Position numbers and translations under genes: made by a program
In this document: piece after piece, positions 26,248-38,350 of the stretch
Position numbering within the stretch: position 1 is the stretch's first letter
Layout: every line of letters starts with the position of its first letter
Assembly (NCBI GenBank): GCA_964020155.1
Contig: OZ026564.1
Location: 1-45,000, forward strand
Length of the DNA stretch: 45,000 bases
Reading direction: 5' to 3'
DNA from: Chondrilla cf. caribensis
Taxonomy: Eukaryota > Porifera > Demospongiae > Chondrillida > Chondrillidae
Notes under the pieces: generated by a model
Databases searched by the model: none
What the model was told of the DNA's origin: nothing
The model's input: the letters and a program-made list of their open reading frames with translations, nothing else

Positions 26248-27368
26248 GGTCCAGGAGTGTGTCTGTGCACTCGGATTTGAGCTATGATGCATCACATGCA
26301 CACACGAGAGGCCGTGGTGACAACTCAAAAAATTGACATTTTTTGGCTTGTCACCACGAGGCTTATAACGCACTCAGGACAATCAGAATGTTTACGAAAT
26401 TGTGTTGGTGAGTTTGGCATGGACACTGGGTAGCCCTTGGTGAACAGAAAAGAAATCTCATATTGCTTAGGTGATCACCACAAGGCATATTACACGCATA
26501 TATGAATGTACATACAAAGTATATACATTCTATTATATGTGGCAGTGGGGGGAAATTTTGGTCGATATCAAAATGCATCCTTTTTGCTATCAGAAGGTAG
26601 CTACTAGGTCCAGGAGTGTGTCTGTACATTCGGATTGAGCTATGATGCATCACGTGCACACACGAGAGGCCGTGGTGACAACTCAAAAAATTGACATTTA
26701 TTGGCTTGTCACCACGAGGCTTATAACGCACTCAGGACAATCAGAATGCTTACCAAATTGTGTTGGTGAGTTTGGTATGGACACTAGGTAGCCCTTAGTG
26801 AACAGAAAAGAAATCTCAAATTGCTTAGGTGATCACCACAAGGCGTATTACACGCATATATGAATGTACATACAAAGTATATACATTCTATTATATGTGG
26901 CAATGGGGGGAAATTTTGGTCCACATCAAAATGCATCCTTTTTGCTATCAGAAGGTAGCTACTGGGTCCAGGAGTGTGTCTGTGCAATCGGATTTCAGCT
27001 ATGATGCATCACGTGCACACAGGAGAGGCCGTGGTGACAACTCAAAAATTGGACATTTTGTGGTTTGTCACCATGAGGCTTATAACGCACTCAGGACAAT
27101 CAGAATGTTTACGAAATTGTGTTGGTGAGTTTGGCATGGACACTGGGTAGCCCTTGGTGAACAGAAAAGAAATGTCAAATTGCTTAGGTGATCACCACAA
27201 GGCGTATTACACGCATATATGAATGTACATACAAAGTATATACATTCTATTATATGTGGCACTGGGGGGAAATTTTGGTCCACATCAAAATGCATCTTTG
27301 TTGCTATCAGAAGGTAGCTACTAGGTCCAGGAGTGTGTCTGTGCACTTGGATTTGAGCTATGATGCAT
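26248..27368 (+). repeat. Satellite A2 array (about 3.2 monomers)
   Basis: All monomers have the ATTCTATTATATGTGGCA form and GAACAGAAAAGAAATCTC. The array starts mid-monomer at GGTCCAGGAG, fused to the pseudogene fragment, and ends at ATGATGCAT, fused to satellite C. Confidence 0.9.
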
Positions 27369-27606
27369 TCACATCTCCAACTAGATTTGTTGGAAATATC
27401 AGGGTGACACGCCCCATCTCCCACGAGATATGCAGGGGGGAAATTTTGGTCCACATCAAAATGCATCTTTGTTGCTATCAGAAGGTAGCTACTAGGTCCA
27501 GGAGTGTGTCTGTGCACTTGGATTTGAGCTATGATGCATTCACATCTCCAACTAGATTTGTTGAAAATATCAGGGCGACACGCCCCCTCTCCCGCGAGAT
27601 ATGCAG
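27265..27606 (+). repeat. 171-bp tandem duplication across the A2/C junction
   Basis: A composite of A2 sequence (GGGGAAATTTTGGTCC to ATGATGCAT) plus 67 bp of C (TCACATCTCC to CGAGATATGCAG) occurs twice in a row; AAATTTTGG of the second copy lies 171 bp after the first. The junction sequence is the same in both copies. Confidence 0.85.
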
Positions 27607-27993
27607 GATGGTGCTATGGCCAAAATTTGGCCATAGCACCACCTTAAATAACAAGGGTTACAGAGCACACAAAGTGATGGGAAGTGTTTCATAACTTAAT
27701 TCACATCTCCAACTAGATTTGTTGAAAATATCAGGGCGACACACCCCATCCCCCACGAGATATGCAGGATGGTGCTAAGTGCATTTTTTCCCTATTCTCC
27801 CCCATACATTGACTGTGGTGCTATGGCCAAAATTTGGCCATAGCACCACCTTGAATAACAAGGGTTACAGAGCACACAAAGTGATGGGAAGTGTTTCATA
27901 ACTTAGTTTACATTTCCAACTAGACTTGTTGAAAATATCAGGGCAACACGCCCCCTCTCCCGCGAGATATGCAGGATGGTGCTAAGTGCATTT
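27369..27993 (+). repeat. Satellite C block 1 (with a 104-bp A2 insert at 27436-27539)
   Basis: The C monomer reads TTCACATCTCCAACTAG, TTGAAAATATCAGGG, GACACGCCCC, CGAGATATGCAGGATGG, the palindrome, then AATAACAAGGGTTACAGAG and GGGAAGTGTTTCATAACTTA. Palindromes start at 27610 and 27817. The 207-bp spacing is the long form, which contains an extra AAGTGCATTTTTTCCC...CATTGACTG stretch. The block ends within the long-form stretch and joins satellite A at AATACACGC. Confidence 0.9.
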
Positions 27994-30900
27994 AATACAC
28001 GCATATATGAATCTACATATAAAGTATATACATTGGCAATAGGGGGAAATTTTGGTCGACATCAAAATGCAACTTTTTGCTATCAGAAGGTAGCTACCAG
28101 GTCCAGGAGTGTGTCTGTGCATTTGGATTTGACCTATGATGCATCACGTGCACACAGGAGAGGCCGTGGTGACAAGACCAAAAATTGACATTTTTTGGGC
28201 TTGTCACCACGAGGCTTTTAGCGCACTCAGGACAATCAGAATGCTTACCAAATTGTGTTGGGGAGTTAGGCATGGACACTAGGTAGCCCTTGGTGAACAG
28301 CAAAGAAATATCAAATTGCTTAGGTGATCACCCAAGGCGTAACACACGCATATATGAATCTACATATAAAGTATATACATTGGCAATAGGGGGAAATTTT
28401 GGTCGACATCAAAATGCAACTTTTTGATATCAGAAGGTAGCTACCATGTCCAGGAGTGTGTCTGTGCATTTGGATTTGAGCTATAATGCATCACGTGCAC
28501 ACAGGAGAGGCCGTGGTGACAAGACCAAAAATTGACATTTTTTGGGCTTGTCACCACGAGGCTTACAGTGCACTCAGGACAATCAGAATGCTTACCAAAT
28601 TGTGTTGGGGAGTTAGGCATGGACACTAGGTAGCCCTTGGTGACCAGCAAAGAAATATCAAATTGCTTAGGTGATCACCCAAGGCGTAATACACGCATAT
28701 ATGAATCTACATACAAAGTATATACATTGGCAATAGGGGGAAATTTTGGTCGACATCAAAATGCATGTTTTTGCTATCAGAAGGTACCTACCAGGTCCAG
28801 GAGTGTGTCTGTGCATTTGGATTTGACCTATGATGCATCACGTGCACACAGGAGAGGCCGTGGTGACAAGACCAAAAATTGACATTTTTTGGGCTTGTCA
28901 CCACGAGGCTTTTAGCGCACTCAGGACAATCAGAATGCTTACCAAATTGTGTTGGTGAGTTAGGCATGGACACTAGGTAGCCTTTGGTGACCAGCAAAGA
29001 AATATCAAATTGCTTAGGTGATCACCCAAGGCGTAACACACGCATATATGAATCTACATACAAAGTATATACATTGGCAATAGGGGGAAATTTTGGTCGA
29101 CATCAAAATGCAACTTTTTGCTATCAGAAAATAGCTACCATGTCCAGGAGTGTGTCTGTGCATTCCGATTTGAGCTATGATGCATCACGTGCACACAGGA
29201 GAGGCCGTGGTGACAAGACCAAAAATTGACATTTTTTGGGCTTGTCACCACGAGGCTTATAGCGCACTCAGGACAATCAGAATGCTTACCAAATTGTGTT
29301 GGTGAGTTAGGCATGGACACTAGGTGATCTACCAAGGCGTAATACACGCATATATGAATCTACATATAAAGTATATACATTGGCAATAGGGGGAAATTTT
29401 GGTCGACATCAAAATGCAACTTTTTGCTATCAGAAGGTAGCTACCATGTCCAGGAGTGTGTCTGTGCATTCCGATTTGAGCTATGATGCATCACGTGCAC
29501 ACAGGAGAGGCCGTGGTGACAAGACCAAAAATTGACATTTTTTGGGCTTGTCACCACGAGGCTTATAGCGCACTCAGGACAATCAGAATGCTTACCAAAT
29601 TGTGTTGGTGAGTTAGGCATGGACACTAGGTAGCCCTTGGTGACCAGCAAAGAAATATCAAATTGCTTAGGTGATCACCACAAGGCGTAATACACGCATA
29701 TATGAATCTACATATAAAGTATATACATTGGCAATAGGGGGAAATTTTGGTCGACATCAAAATGCAACTTTTTGCTATCAGAAGGTAGCTACCAGGTCCA
29801 GGAGTGTGTCTGTGCATTTGGATTTGACCTATGATTCATCACGTGCACACAGGAGAGGCCGTGGTGACAAGACCAAAAATTGACATTTTTTGGGCTTGTC
29901 ACCACGAGGCTTATAGCGCACTCAGGACAATCAGAATGCTTACCAAATTGTGTTGGGGAGTTAGGCATGGACACTAGGTAGCCCTTGGTGACCAGCAAAG
30001 AAATATCAAATTGCTTAGGTGATCACCACAAGGCGTAATACACGCATATATGAATCTACATACAAAGTATATACATTGGCAATAGGGGGAAATTTTGGTC
30101 GACATCAAAATGCAACTTTTTGCTATCAGAAGGTAGCTACCAGGTCCAGGAGTGTGTCTGTGCATTTGAATTTGACTTGTGATGCATCACGTGCACACAG
30201 GAGAGGCCGTGGTGACAAGACCAAAAATTGACATTTTTTGGGCTTGTCACCACGAGGCTTATAGCGCACTCAGGACAATCAGAATGCTTACCAAATTGTG
30301 TTGGTGAGTTAGGCATTGACACTAGGTAGCCCTTGGTGACCAGCAAAGAAATATCAAATTGCTTAGGTGATCACCCAAGGCGTAACACACGCATATATGA
30401 ATTTACATACAAAGTATATACATTGGCAATAGGGGGAAATTTTGGTCGACATCAAAATGCAACTTTTTGCTATCAGAAGGTAGCTACCAGGTCCAGGAGT
30501 GTGTCTGTGCATTTGGATTTGACGGATGATGCATCACGTGCACACAGGAGAGGCCGTGGTGACAAGACCAAAAATTGACATTTTTTGGGCTTGTCACCAC
30601 GAGGCTTATAGCGCACTCAGGACAATCAGAATGCTTACCAAATTGTGCTGGTGAGTTAGGCATGGACACTAGGTAGCCTTTGGTGACCAGCAAAGAAATA
30701 TCAAATTGCTTAGGTGATCACCACAAGGCGTAATACACGCATATATGAATCTACATACAAAGTATATACATTGGCAATAGGGGGAAATTTTGGTCGACAT
30801 CAAAATGCAACTTTTTGCTATCAGAAGGTAGCTACCAGGTCCAGGAGTGTGTCTGTGCATTTGGATTTGACTTGTGATGCATCACGTGCACACAGGAGAG

Positions 30901-32651
30901 GCCGTGGTGACAAGACCAAAAATTGACATTTTTTGGGCTTGTCACCACGAGGCTTATAGCGCACTCAGGACAATCAGAATGCTTACCAAATTGTGTTGGT
31001 GAGTTAGGCATGGACACTAGGTAGCCCTTGGTGACCAGCAAAGAAATATCAAATTGCTTAGGTGATCACCCAAGGCGTAATACACTTATATATGAATCTA
31101 CATACAAAGTATATACATTGGCAATAGGGGGAAATTTTGGTCGACATCAAAATGCAACTTTTTGCTATCAGAAGGTAGCTACCATGTCCAGGAGTGTGTC
31201 TGTGCATTTGGATTTGACCTATGATGCATCACGTGCACACAGGAGTGGCCGTGGTGACAAGACCAAAAATTGACATTTTTTGGGCTTGTCACCACGAGGC
31301 TTATAGCGCACTCAGGACAATCAGAATGCTTACCAAATTGTGTTGGTGAGTTAGGCATGGACACCAGGTAGCCCATGGTGACCAGCAAAGAAATATCAAA
31401 TTGCTTAGGTGATCACCCAAGGCGTAATACACGCATATATGAATCTACATATAAAGTATATACATTGGCAATAGGGGGAAATTTTGGTCGACATCAAAAT
31501 GCAACTTTTTGCTATCAGAAGGTAGCTACTAGGTCCAGGAGTGTGTCTGTGCATTTGGATTTGACCTATGATGCATCACGTGCACACAGGAGAGGCCGTG
31601 GTGACAACTCAAAAAATTGACATTTTTTGGCTTGTCACCACGAGGCTTATAACGCACTCAGGACAATCAGAATGTTTACGAAATTGTGTTGGTGAGTTTG
31701 GTCTGGACACTGGGTAGCCCTTGGTGAACAGAAAAGAAATCTCAAATTGCTTAGGTGATCACCACAAGGCGTATTACACGCATATATGAATGTACATACA
31801 AAGTATATACATTCTATTATATGTGGCACTGGGGGGAAATTTTGGTCCACATCAAAATGCAACTTTTTGCTATCAGAAGGTAGCTACTAGGTCCAGGAGT
31901 GTGTCTGTGCATTTGGATTTGACCTATGATGCATCACGTGCACACAGGAGAGGCCGTGGTGACAACTCAAAAAATGGACAATTTTTGACTTGTCACCACG
32001 AGGCTTATAGTGCACTCAGGACAATCAGAATGCGTACCAAATTGTGTTGGTGAGTTTGGGATGGACACTGGGTAGCCCTTGGTGAACAGAAAAGAAATCT
32101 CAAATTGCTTAGGTGATCACCACAAGGCCTATTACACGCATATATGAATGTACATACAAAGTATATACATTCTATTAGATGTGGAACTGGGGGGAAATTT
32201 TGGTCGATATCAAAATGCATCCTTTTTGCTATCAGAAGGTAGCTACTGGGTCCAGGAGTGTGTCTGTGCAATCGGATTGAGCTATGATGCATCACGTGCA
32301 CACAGGAGAGGCCGTGGTGACAACTCAAAAAATTGACATTTTTTGGCTTGTCACCACGAGGCTTATAGCGCACTCAGGACAATCAGAATGCGTACCAAAT
32401 TGTGTTGGTGAGTTTGGCATGGACACTGGGTAGCCCTTGGTGAACAGAAAAGAAATCTCAAATTGCTTAGGTGATCACCACAAGGTGTATTACACGCATA
32501 TATGAATGTACATACAAAGTATATACATTCTATTATATGTGGCACTGGGGGGAAATTTTGGTCCACATCAAAATGCATCTTTTTTGCTATCAGAAGGTAG
32601 CTACTAGGTCCAGGAGTGTGTCTGTGCACTCGGATTTGAGCTATGATGCAT
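27994..32651 (+). repeat. Satellite A array 2 (about 10 A1 monomers, then about 3 A2 monomers)
   Basis: Same monomer as the main array. A1 copies run to about 31620, then A2 copies with ATTCTATTATATGTGG continue to the junction with C at 32651. One monomer is shortened near 29322, where ACTAGG jumps to TGATCTACCAAGG, removing about 42 bp. No gene is seen in the block. Confidence 0.95.
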
Positions 32652-33905
32652 TCACATCTCCAACTAGATTAGTTGGAAATATCAGGGTGACACGCCCCCT
32701 CTCCCACGAGATATGCAGGATGGTGCTAAGTGCATTTTTTCCCTATTCTCCCCCATACATTGACTGCATGTGGTGCTATGGCCAAAATTTGGCCATAGCA
32801 CCACCTTGAATAACAAGGGCTACAGAGTACACAAAGTGATGGGAAGTGTTTCATAACTTAATTCACATCTCCAACTAGATTTGTTGAAAATATCAGGGCG
32901 ACACGCCCCCACTCCCGCGAGATATGCAGGATGGTGCTATGGCCAAAATTTGGCCATAGCACCACCTTGAATAACAAGGGCTACAGAGTACACAAAGTGA
33001 TGGGAAGTGTTTCATAACTTAATTCACATCTCCAACTAGATTTGTTGAAAATATCAGGGCGACACGCCCCCACTCCCGCGAGATATGCAGGATGGTGCTA
33101 TGGCCAAAATTTGGCCATAGCACCACCTTGAATAACAAGGGTTACAGAGTACACAAAGTGATGGGAAGTGTTTCATAACTTAGTTCACATCTCCAACTAG
33201 ATTTGCTGAAAATATCAGGGCGACATGCCCCCTCTCCCGCGAGATATGCAGGATGGTGCTATGGCCAAAATTTGGCCATAGCACCACCTTGAATAACAAG
33301 GGTTACAGAGCACACAAAGTGATGGGAAGTGTTTCATAACTTAGTTCACATCTCCAACTAGATTTGTTGAAAATATCAGGGCGACACGCCCCCACTCCCG
33401 CGAGATATGCAGGATGGTGCTATGGCCAAAATTTGGCCATAGCACCACCTTGAATAACAAGGGTTACAGAGCACACAAAGTGATGGGAAGTGTTTCATAA
33501 CATAGTTCACATCTCCAACTAGATTTGTTGAAAATATCAGGGCGACACACCCCATCCCCCACGAGATATGCAGGATGGTGCTAAGTGCATTTTTTCCCTA
33601 TTCTCCCCCATACATTGACTGTGGTGCTATGGCCAAAATTTGGCCATAGCACCACCTTGAATAACAAGGGTTACAGAGTACACAAAGTGATGGGAAGTGT
33701 TTCATAACTTAGTTCACATCTCCAACTAGATTTGTTGAAAATATCAGGGCGACACGCCCCCACTCCCGCGAGATATGCAGGATGGTGCTATGGCCAAAAT
33801 TTGGCCATAGCACCACCTTGAATAACAAGGGTTACAGAGCACACAAAGTGATGGGAAGTGTTTCATAACTTAGTTCACATCTCCAACTAGATCTGTTGAA
33901 AATAT
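32652..33905 (+). repeat. Satellite C block 2 (about 7 monomers)
   Basis: Palindromes start at 32772, 32933, 33094, 33255, 33416, 33623 and 33784, that is, spacings of 161 bp except one of 207 bp. The left junction with A2 is identical to the one at 27368. The right end breaks off at GAAAATAT, where inverted satellite A begins. Confidence 0.95.
32772..32802. other. 31-bp palindrome in satellite C (example)
   Basis: GGTGCTATGGCCAAA and TTTGGCCATAGCACC are perfect 15-nt inverted arms around a single A. Nine copies occur in the two C blocks (starts 27610, 27817, 32772, 32933, 33094, 33255, 33416, 33623, 33784) with no difference seen in the arms. Confidence 0.9.
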
Positions 33906-34422
33906 GTATATAACTGTAATATGACTTGTGGTGATCACCTGAAAAATTGGACAATTCTTTGCTGGTCACGAAGGACTAGCCAGTGTCCGTGCTAAACTCA
34001 CCAACACAATTTCGTAAGAATTGAGATTGTCCTGAGTGCGCTATAAGCCTCGTGGTGACAAGCAAAAAAATGTCATTTTTTTGTCTTGTCACCACGGCCT
34101 CTCCTGTGTGCACGTGATGCATCATAGGTCAAATCCGAATGCACAGACACACTCCTGGACCTAGTACGGTCCTTCTGATAACAAAAAAGATGCATTTTGA
34201 TGTCGATTAAAAATTCTCCCCAGTGCCCATATACCACATATAATAAAATGTATGTACTTTTGTATGTATATAAGTGTAACATGCCTTGTGGTGATCACCT
34301 GAGCAATTGGACAATTCTTTGCTGGTCACCAAGGGCTAGCCAGTGTCCATGCTAAACTCACCAACACAATTTGGGAAGAATTGAGATTGTCCTGAGTGCG
34401 CTATAAGCCTCGTGGTGACAGG
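33906..34422 (-). repeat. Inverted satellite A copies (one full, one partial)
   Basis: Read on the minus strand, all A landmarks appear: AGGACCGTACTAGGTCCAGG, TGATGCATCACGTGCAC, the stem-loop, CACGAGGCTTATAGCGCAC and GGTGATCACCACAAG. These two copies are more diverged than the arrays (for example TTGTTATCAGAAGGACCG). They are the only inverted A copies in the window and lie exactly between blocks C and B. Confidence 0.9.
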
Positions 34423-35670
34423 CACGTCCCTAGCTAGGTCTGTCTAAAATATTGAGTTGACACGCCCCCTCTCTCATGAGCTATGCAAAAAGGTGCTTAG
34501 TGTTTTCTCTCCTCTCCTATACTCTCCCATACATTGAAAAAATATTAAGCACCTTCCAATGTAGTTGGGGTTACGGGTCACCTATTGAGATGGGAATTGT
34601 TTCAGAAGTTAGTTCACGTCCCTAGCTAGGTCTGTCTAAAATATCAAGTTGACATGTCCCCTCTCTCACGAGCTATGAAAAAAGGTGCTTGCGTTTTTTC
34701 TCCTATACTCACGCCCCCTCCCCCATGAGCTTGTCACCTATTGAGATGGGAATTGTTTCAGAAGTTAGTTCACGTCCCTAGCTAGGTCTATCTGAAATAT
34801 CAAGTTGACACGCCCCCTCTCTCATGAGTTATGCAAAAAGGTGCTTAGCGTTTTCTCTCCTATACTCTCCCATACATTGAAAAAATATTAAGCACCTTCC
34901 AGTGTAGTTGGGGTTACGGGTCACCTATAGAGATGGGAATTGTTTCAAACGTTAGTTCACATCCCCAGCTAGGTCTGTCTGAAATATCAAGTTGACACGC
35001 CTCCTCCCCCCATGAGCTATGCCAAAAGGTGCTTAGCATTTTCTCTCCTATACTCTCCCATACATTGAAAAAAAATATTAAGCACCTTCCAATGTAACTG
35101 GGGTTACGGGTCACCTTTTGAGATGGGAATTGTTTCAGAAGTTAGTTCACGTCCCCAGCTAGGTCTGTCTAAAATATCAAGTTGACACGCCCCCTCTCTC
35201 ATGAGCTATGAAAAAAGGTGCTTAGCATTTTCTCTCCTATACTCTCCCATACATTGAAAAAATATTAAGCACCTTCCAATGTAGCTGGGGTTACGGGTCA
35301 CCTATTGAGATGGGAATTGTTTCAAAAGTTAGTTCACATCCCCAGCTAGGTCTGTCTAAAATATCAAGTTGACACGCCCCCTCCCCCATGAGTTATGCAA
35401 AAAGGTGCTTAGCGATTTATCTCCTATACTCTCCCATACATTAAAAAAATATTAAGCACCTTCCAATGTAACTGGAGTTACGGGTCACCTATTGAGATGG
35501 GAATTGTTTCAAAAGTTAGTTCACATCCCCAGCTAGGTCTGTCTAAAATATCAAGTTGACACGCCCCCTCCCCCATGAGTTATGCAAAAAGGTGCTTAGC
35601 GATTTATCTCCTATACTCTCCCATACATTGAAAAAATATTAAGCACCTTCCAATGTAACTGGGGTTACGG
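34423..35670 (+). repeat. Satellite B array 2 (about 6.5 monomers)
   Basis: Same monomer as at 20109-23700, including the AAGGTGCTTA/TAAGCACCTT pair. One monomer near 34700-34735 is internally rearranged: CTCACGCCCCCTCCCCCATGAGC runs straight into TTGTCACCTATTGAG. The array ends at GGGTTACGG and switches to satellite A. Confidence 0.93.
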
Positions 35671-36168
35671 GTGACCAGCAAAGAAATATCAAATTGCTTA
35701 GGTGATCACCCAAGGCGTAATACACGCATATATGAATCTACATACAAAGTATATACATTGGCAATAGGGGGAAATTTTGGTCGACATCAAAATGCATCTT
35801 TTTGCTATCAGAAGGTAGCTACTAGGTCCAGGAGTGTGTCTGTGCATTCGGATTTCAGCTATGATGCATCACGTGCACACAGGAGAGGCCGTGGTGACAA
35901 CTCAAAAAATTGACATTTTTTGGCTTGTCACCACGAGGCTTATAGCGCACTCAGGACAATCAGAATGTTTACGAAATTGTGTTGGTGAGTTTGGCATGGA
36001 CACTGGGTAGCCCTTGGTGACCAGCCAAGAAATCTCAAATTGCTTAGGTGATCACCACATGTGGCATATGGGCACTGGGGGGAATTTTTGGTCGACATCA
36101 AAATACATCTTTTTTGTTATCAGAATGACTGTACTAGGTCAAGGAGTGTGTCTGTGCATTCGTATTTC
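35671..36168 (+). repeat. Satellite A remnant before duplicated unit 2
   Basis: One monomer with the ATTGGCAATAGGGG form is followed by the same shortened, diverged monomer piece as at 24050-24158. From about 35760 it is collinear with unit 1 at an offset of 12010 bp. Confidence 0.88.
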
Positions 36169-37212
36169 TCAAAGTTCCTGAGAAGATGGCCCTGCTGGTG
36201 TCAGAAGGAAAGGGGGTCACTTACACCTATGACACCGGTGGGAAATACAAAATGGCATGTGCCGGTCGACGAGATACGTACCTAAATACCTGACCCATCA
36301 TAGTATAATGCAGTGTGCTAGATTTGGTATACATAATATAACTTATTGTGCTGACATTGTGATAATAGATTATTGTACAACAGGTACTGGCAATAGTTCT
36401 ATTTTGATGTGTGTGTTTGCAGTGCTACACAGAACTATTAATTTTGCATGTGGAGGTCTGTCTTGTTTCCCACCAGAACAAGTGGTACTCTGAGAGCAGA
36501 TGTAATACTTGAGTACGATAATCACAGTGGATCACATAATGATGCACTCACTGGTTACTACCGGTCATGTCCAGTATCTTGTCATGAATGATCTTCACTA
36601 CTTCAAAACTGAACACAAAGCAAGTGAACATATTCTATCAGTTAATATACCTCAACCCATACCCTACACAACCACACCTCGAAGATGCAATTTGGTAATA
36701 TCTTCTCTTTGCAGAGGAATACTGCTATGTCCCTTACAGTGTTCGCGCATTCTCCGACGAAGTTTCTATCACAGGAAAGCAATAATACACATACAGTCAG
36801 GAATGTAGGAAAACTTGACATACCCTCGGGTTTTATAGTATTAAAAACAAAAGACTTTGTAAGGCTCCCTTGCCGTAGCTACGAGCTACGTAGCTCCACC
36901 ATCTTCGAGTATATTCGAATTTATGAGGAAATACTGCAACATCATATAATATGCATTCCTACGCGTGACTACTACAGTGAATTTATATTATTTCTATTGT
37001 GCGAACAAAATGGCCGATTTCAAAACGCCGACAATTAGGATTTGGGCTAGAATTTGAGTGCAAGGACTTCAACGAACTTTAAATCTTCACCGAAGGTTCT
37101 TCTAAACCTATTAGAGACGATCAAGTGATTCGAGTGCCTGTGGGTGGCCTATTCTCCGAATTGAACATTGAGGGCAACTTTAAATAGCGCAGATAATAAT
37201 AATAAAATAGAT

Positions 37213-37504
37213 AGGTCACGGTGGCGGGGTGGTCAGGTGACACGACTCTAGGCTCCAGGTCGCGGGTTCGAATCCTCAAAAGGACGGTTTTTTTCTCTGA
37301 AAAAAAATAGCTCACTTCCTGGTGGTCAGTCGCATACTCTCTACAAAGAACCGTAGGGGGGAGCTTTGGGACTCGCGGCTGACCTCCCAGCTAGAATAGT
37401 GTCTTCTGCATTCGTGGAATGACGCAAGTACACAGTCTCTGTGGAAAGTCCCTGTAAAACTCTACATATATAGGTGTCTTTGACCCTGAGTGGGTGACTT
37501 TTTT
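37213..37504 (+). mobile_element. tRNA-derived SINE, copy 2
   Basis: Same element as copy 1, with B-box GGTTCGAATCC at 37265-37275. It was copied as part of the segmental duplication, so it is not an independent insertion. Confidence 0.75.
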
Positions 37505-37563
37505 ATGAATTACAAATCTGACAATTTCTTCATTTCATTAATGTGATCATTATGATACAGTTT

Positions 37564-37569
37564 TTTATT
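37564..37569 (-). promoter_or_regulatory. Candidate polyadenylation signal of the cysteine synthase gene
   Basis: AATAAA on the minus strand, about 125 bp downstream of the stop codon. It is the nearest canonical hexamer I see after the gene. The region is AT-rich, so a chance match is possible. Confidence 0.4.
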
Positions 37570-37693
37570 AATAAGTAGAATGGTAAATTCAAAAGTTCTC
37601 AATTCTTATTACTGTCAGTGCAAAGAACTGTGATATTTCTCTGGAAGTGTTTGGAGAAGACCTGCAGGAAGGCAAGAGCAGAGCATTCACATT

Positions 37694-38304
37694 TTACATA
37701 CCAGCTACAGGTATGCCCCTGTGGACCCTCTCACCTCGGTCCTTCAATACTGTCCTACTAAACAGTTCGGAGAAGTACCTCTGGAGAGTTTAAAATATGT
37801 TCACAACAATGCGACTACTTCAGTGGACACTGCTGACCTGTCCTGAATCACACAAGCAAGTGACAATGATCTTGCCTGGCCCCAATGTTCTTGCAACCTA
37901 TAAATTATGTGTGTGTGTTACCATGATACTAGCAAGGTGTAAACCATTAAGCAAACCTTAACAACAGCAGCAACGTTTAGTCTGGATGATGCTCCCACAA
38001 AGAAACCTTCTTCATGGAGAATTCTAAATGTCTAAAAAGTGACAACTACATGACTTTACAAATAAACAAATCAACTAATAATATGCCACACACCATTGTT
38101 ACAGCCTCTTCATCAGATATCATAACAGCAGAATCTATAGAAGCACCAGATACATTGTTAGTCACTCTTCCCTGACCAATGCCTTCAGTAATTGAGGATC
38201 TTTCTGTTCTTTCCAGTTTACCATGAGAAAAGTAGTTGTAGAGTACACTTCCTTGAAATAATGCATTGCTTACGCATCCACACACACACACACATACACA
38301 CACA

Positions 38305-38350
<46 letters not shown>

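Larger units (their letters stand above)
36169..37853 (+). repeat. Duplicated unit 2 (spacer plus 3' end of the cysteine synthase gene)
   Basis: Nearly identical to unit 1. Differences include AAAATACATC against AAAATGCATC, GGTCGACGAG against GGTTGACGAG and ACGCGTGAC against ACGCGTAAC. It lacks the ~400-bp AT-rich block. Here the right end continues without a break into the intact gene, so this is the likely parent arrangement. It contains the same exon-like fragments (36169-36270 and 36714-36785). Confidence 0.9.

Noticed and set aside
1..32650. Dozens of 60-145 codon open frames in the satellite arrays, some repeated in every monomer
   Set aside because: They occur on both strands and in several frames of the same monomer, match no domain, and the monomer length is usually not a multiple of three. 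Their conservation follows from satellite homogenisation.
20109..33905. Hammerhead ribozyme encoded by the satellites
   Set aside because: The stem-loops prompted a look for the CTGATGA and GAAA core in the right arrangement; I did not find it in the A, B or C consensus by eye.
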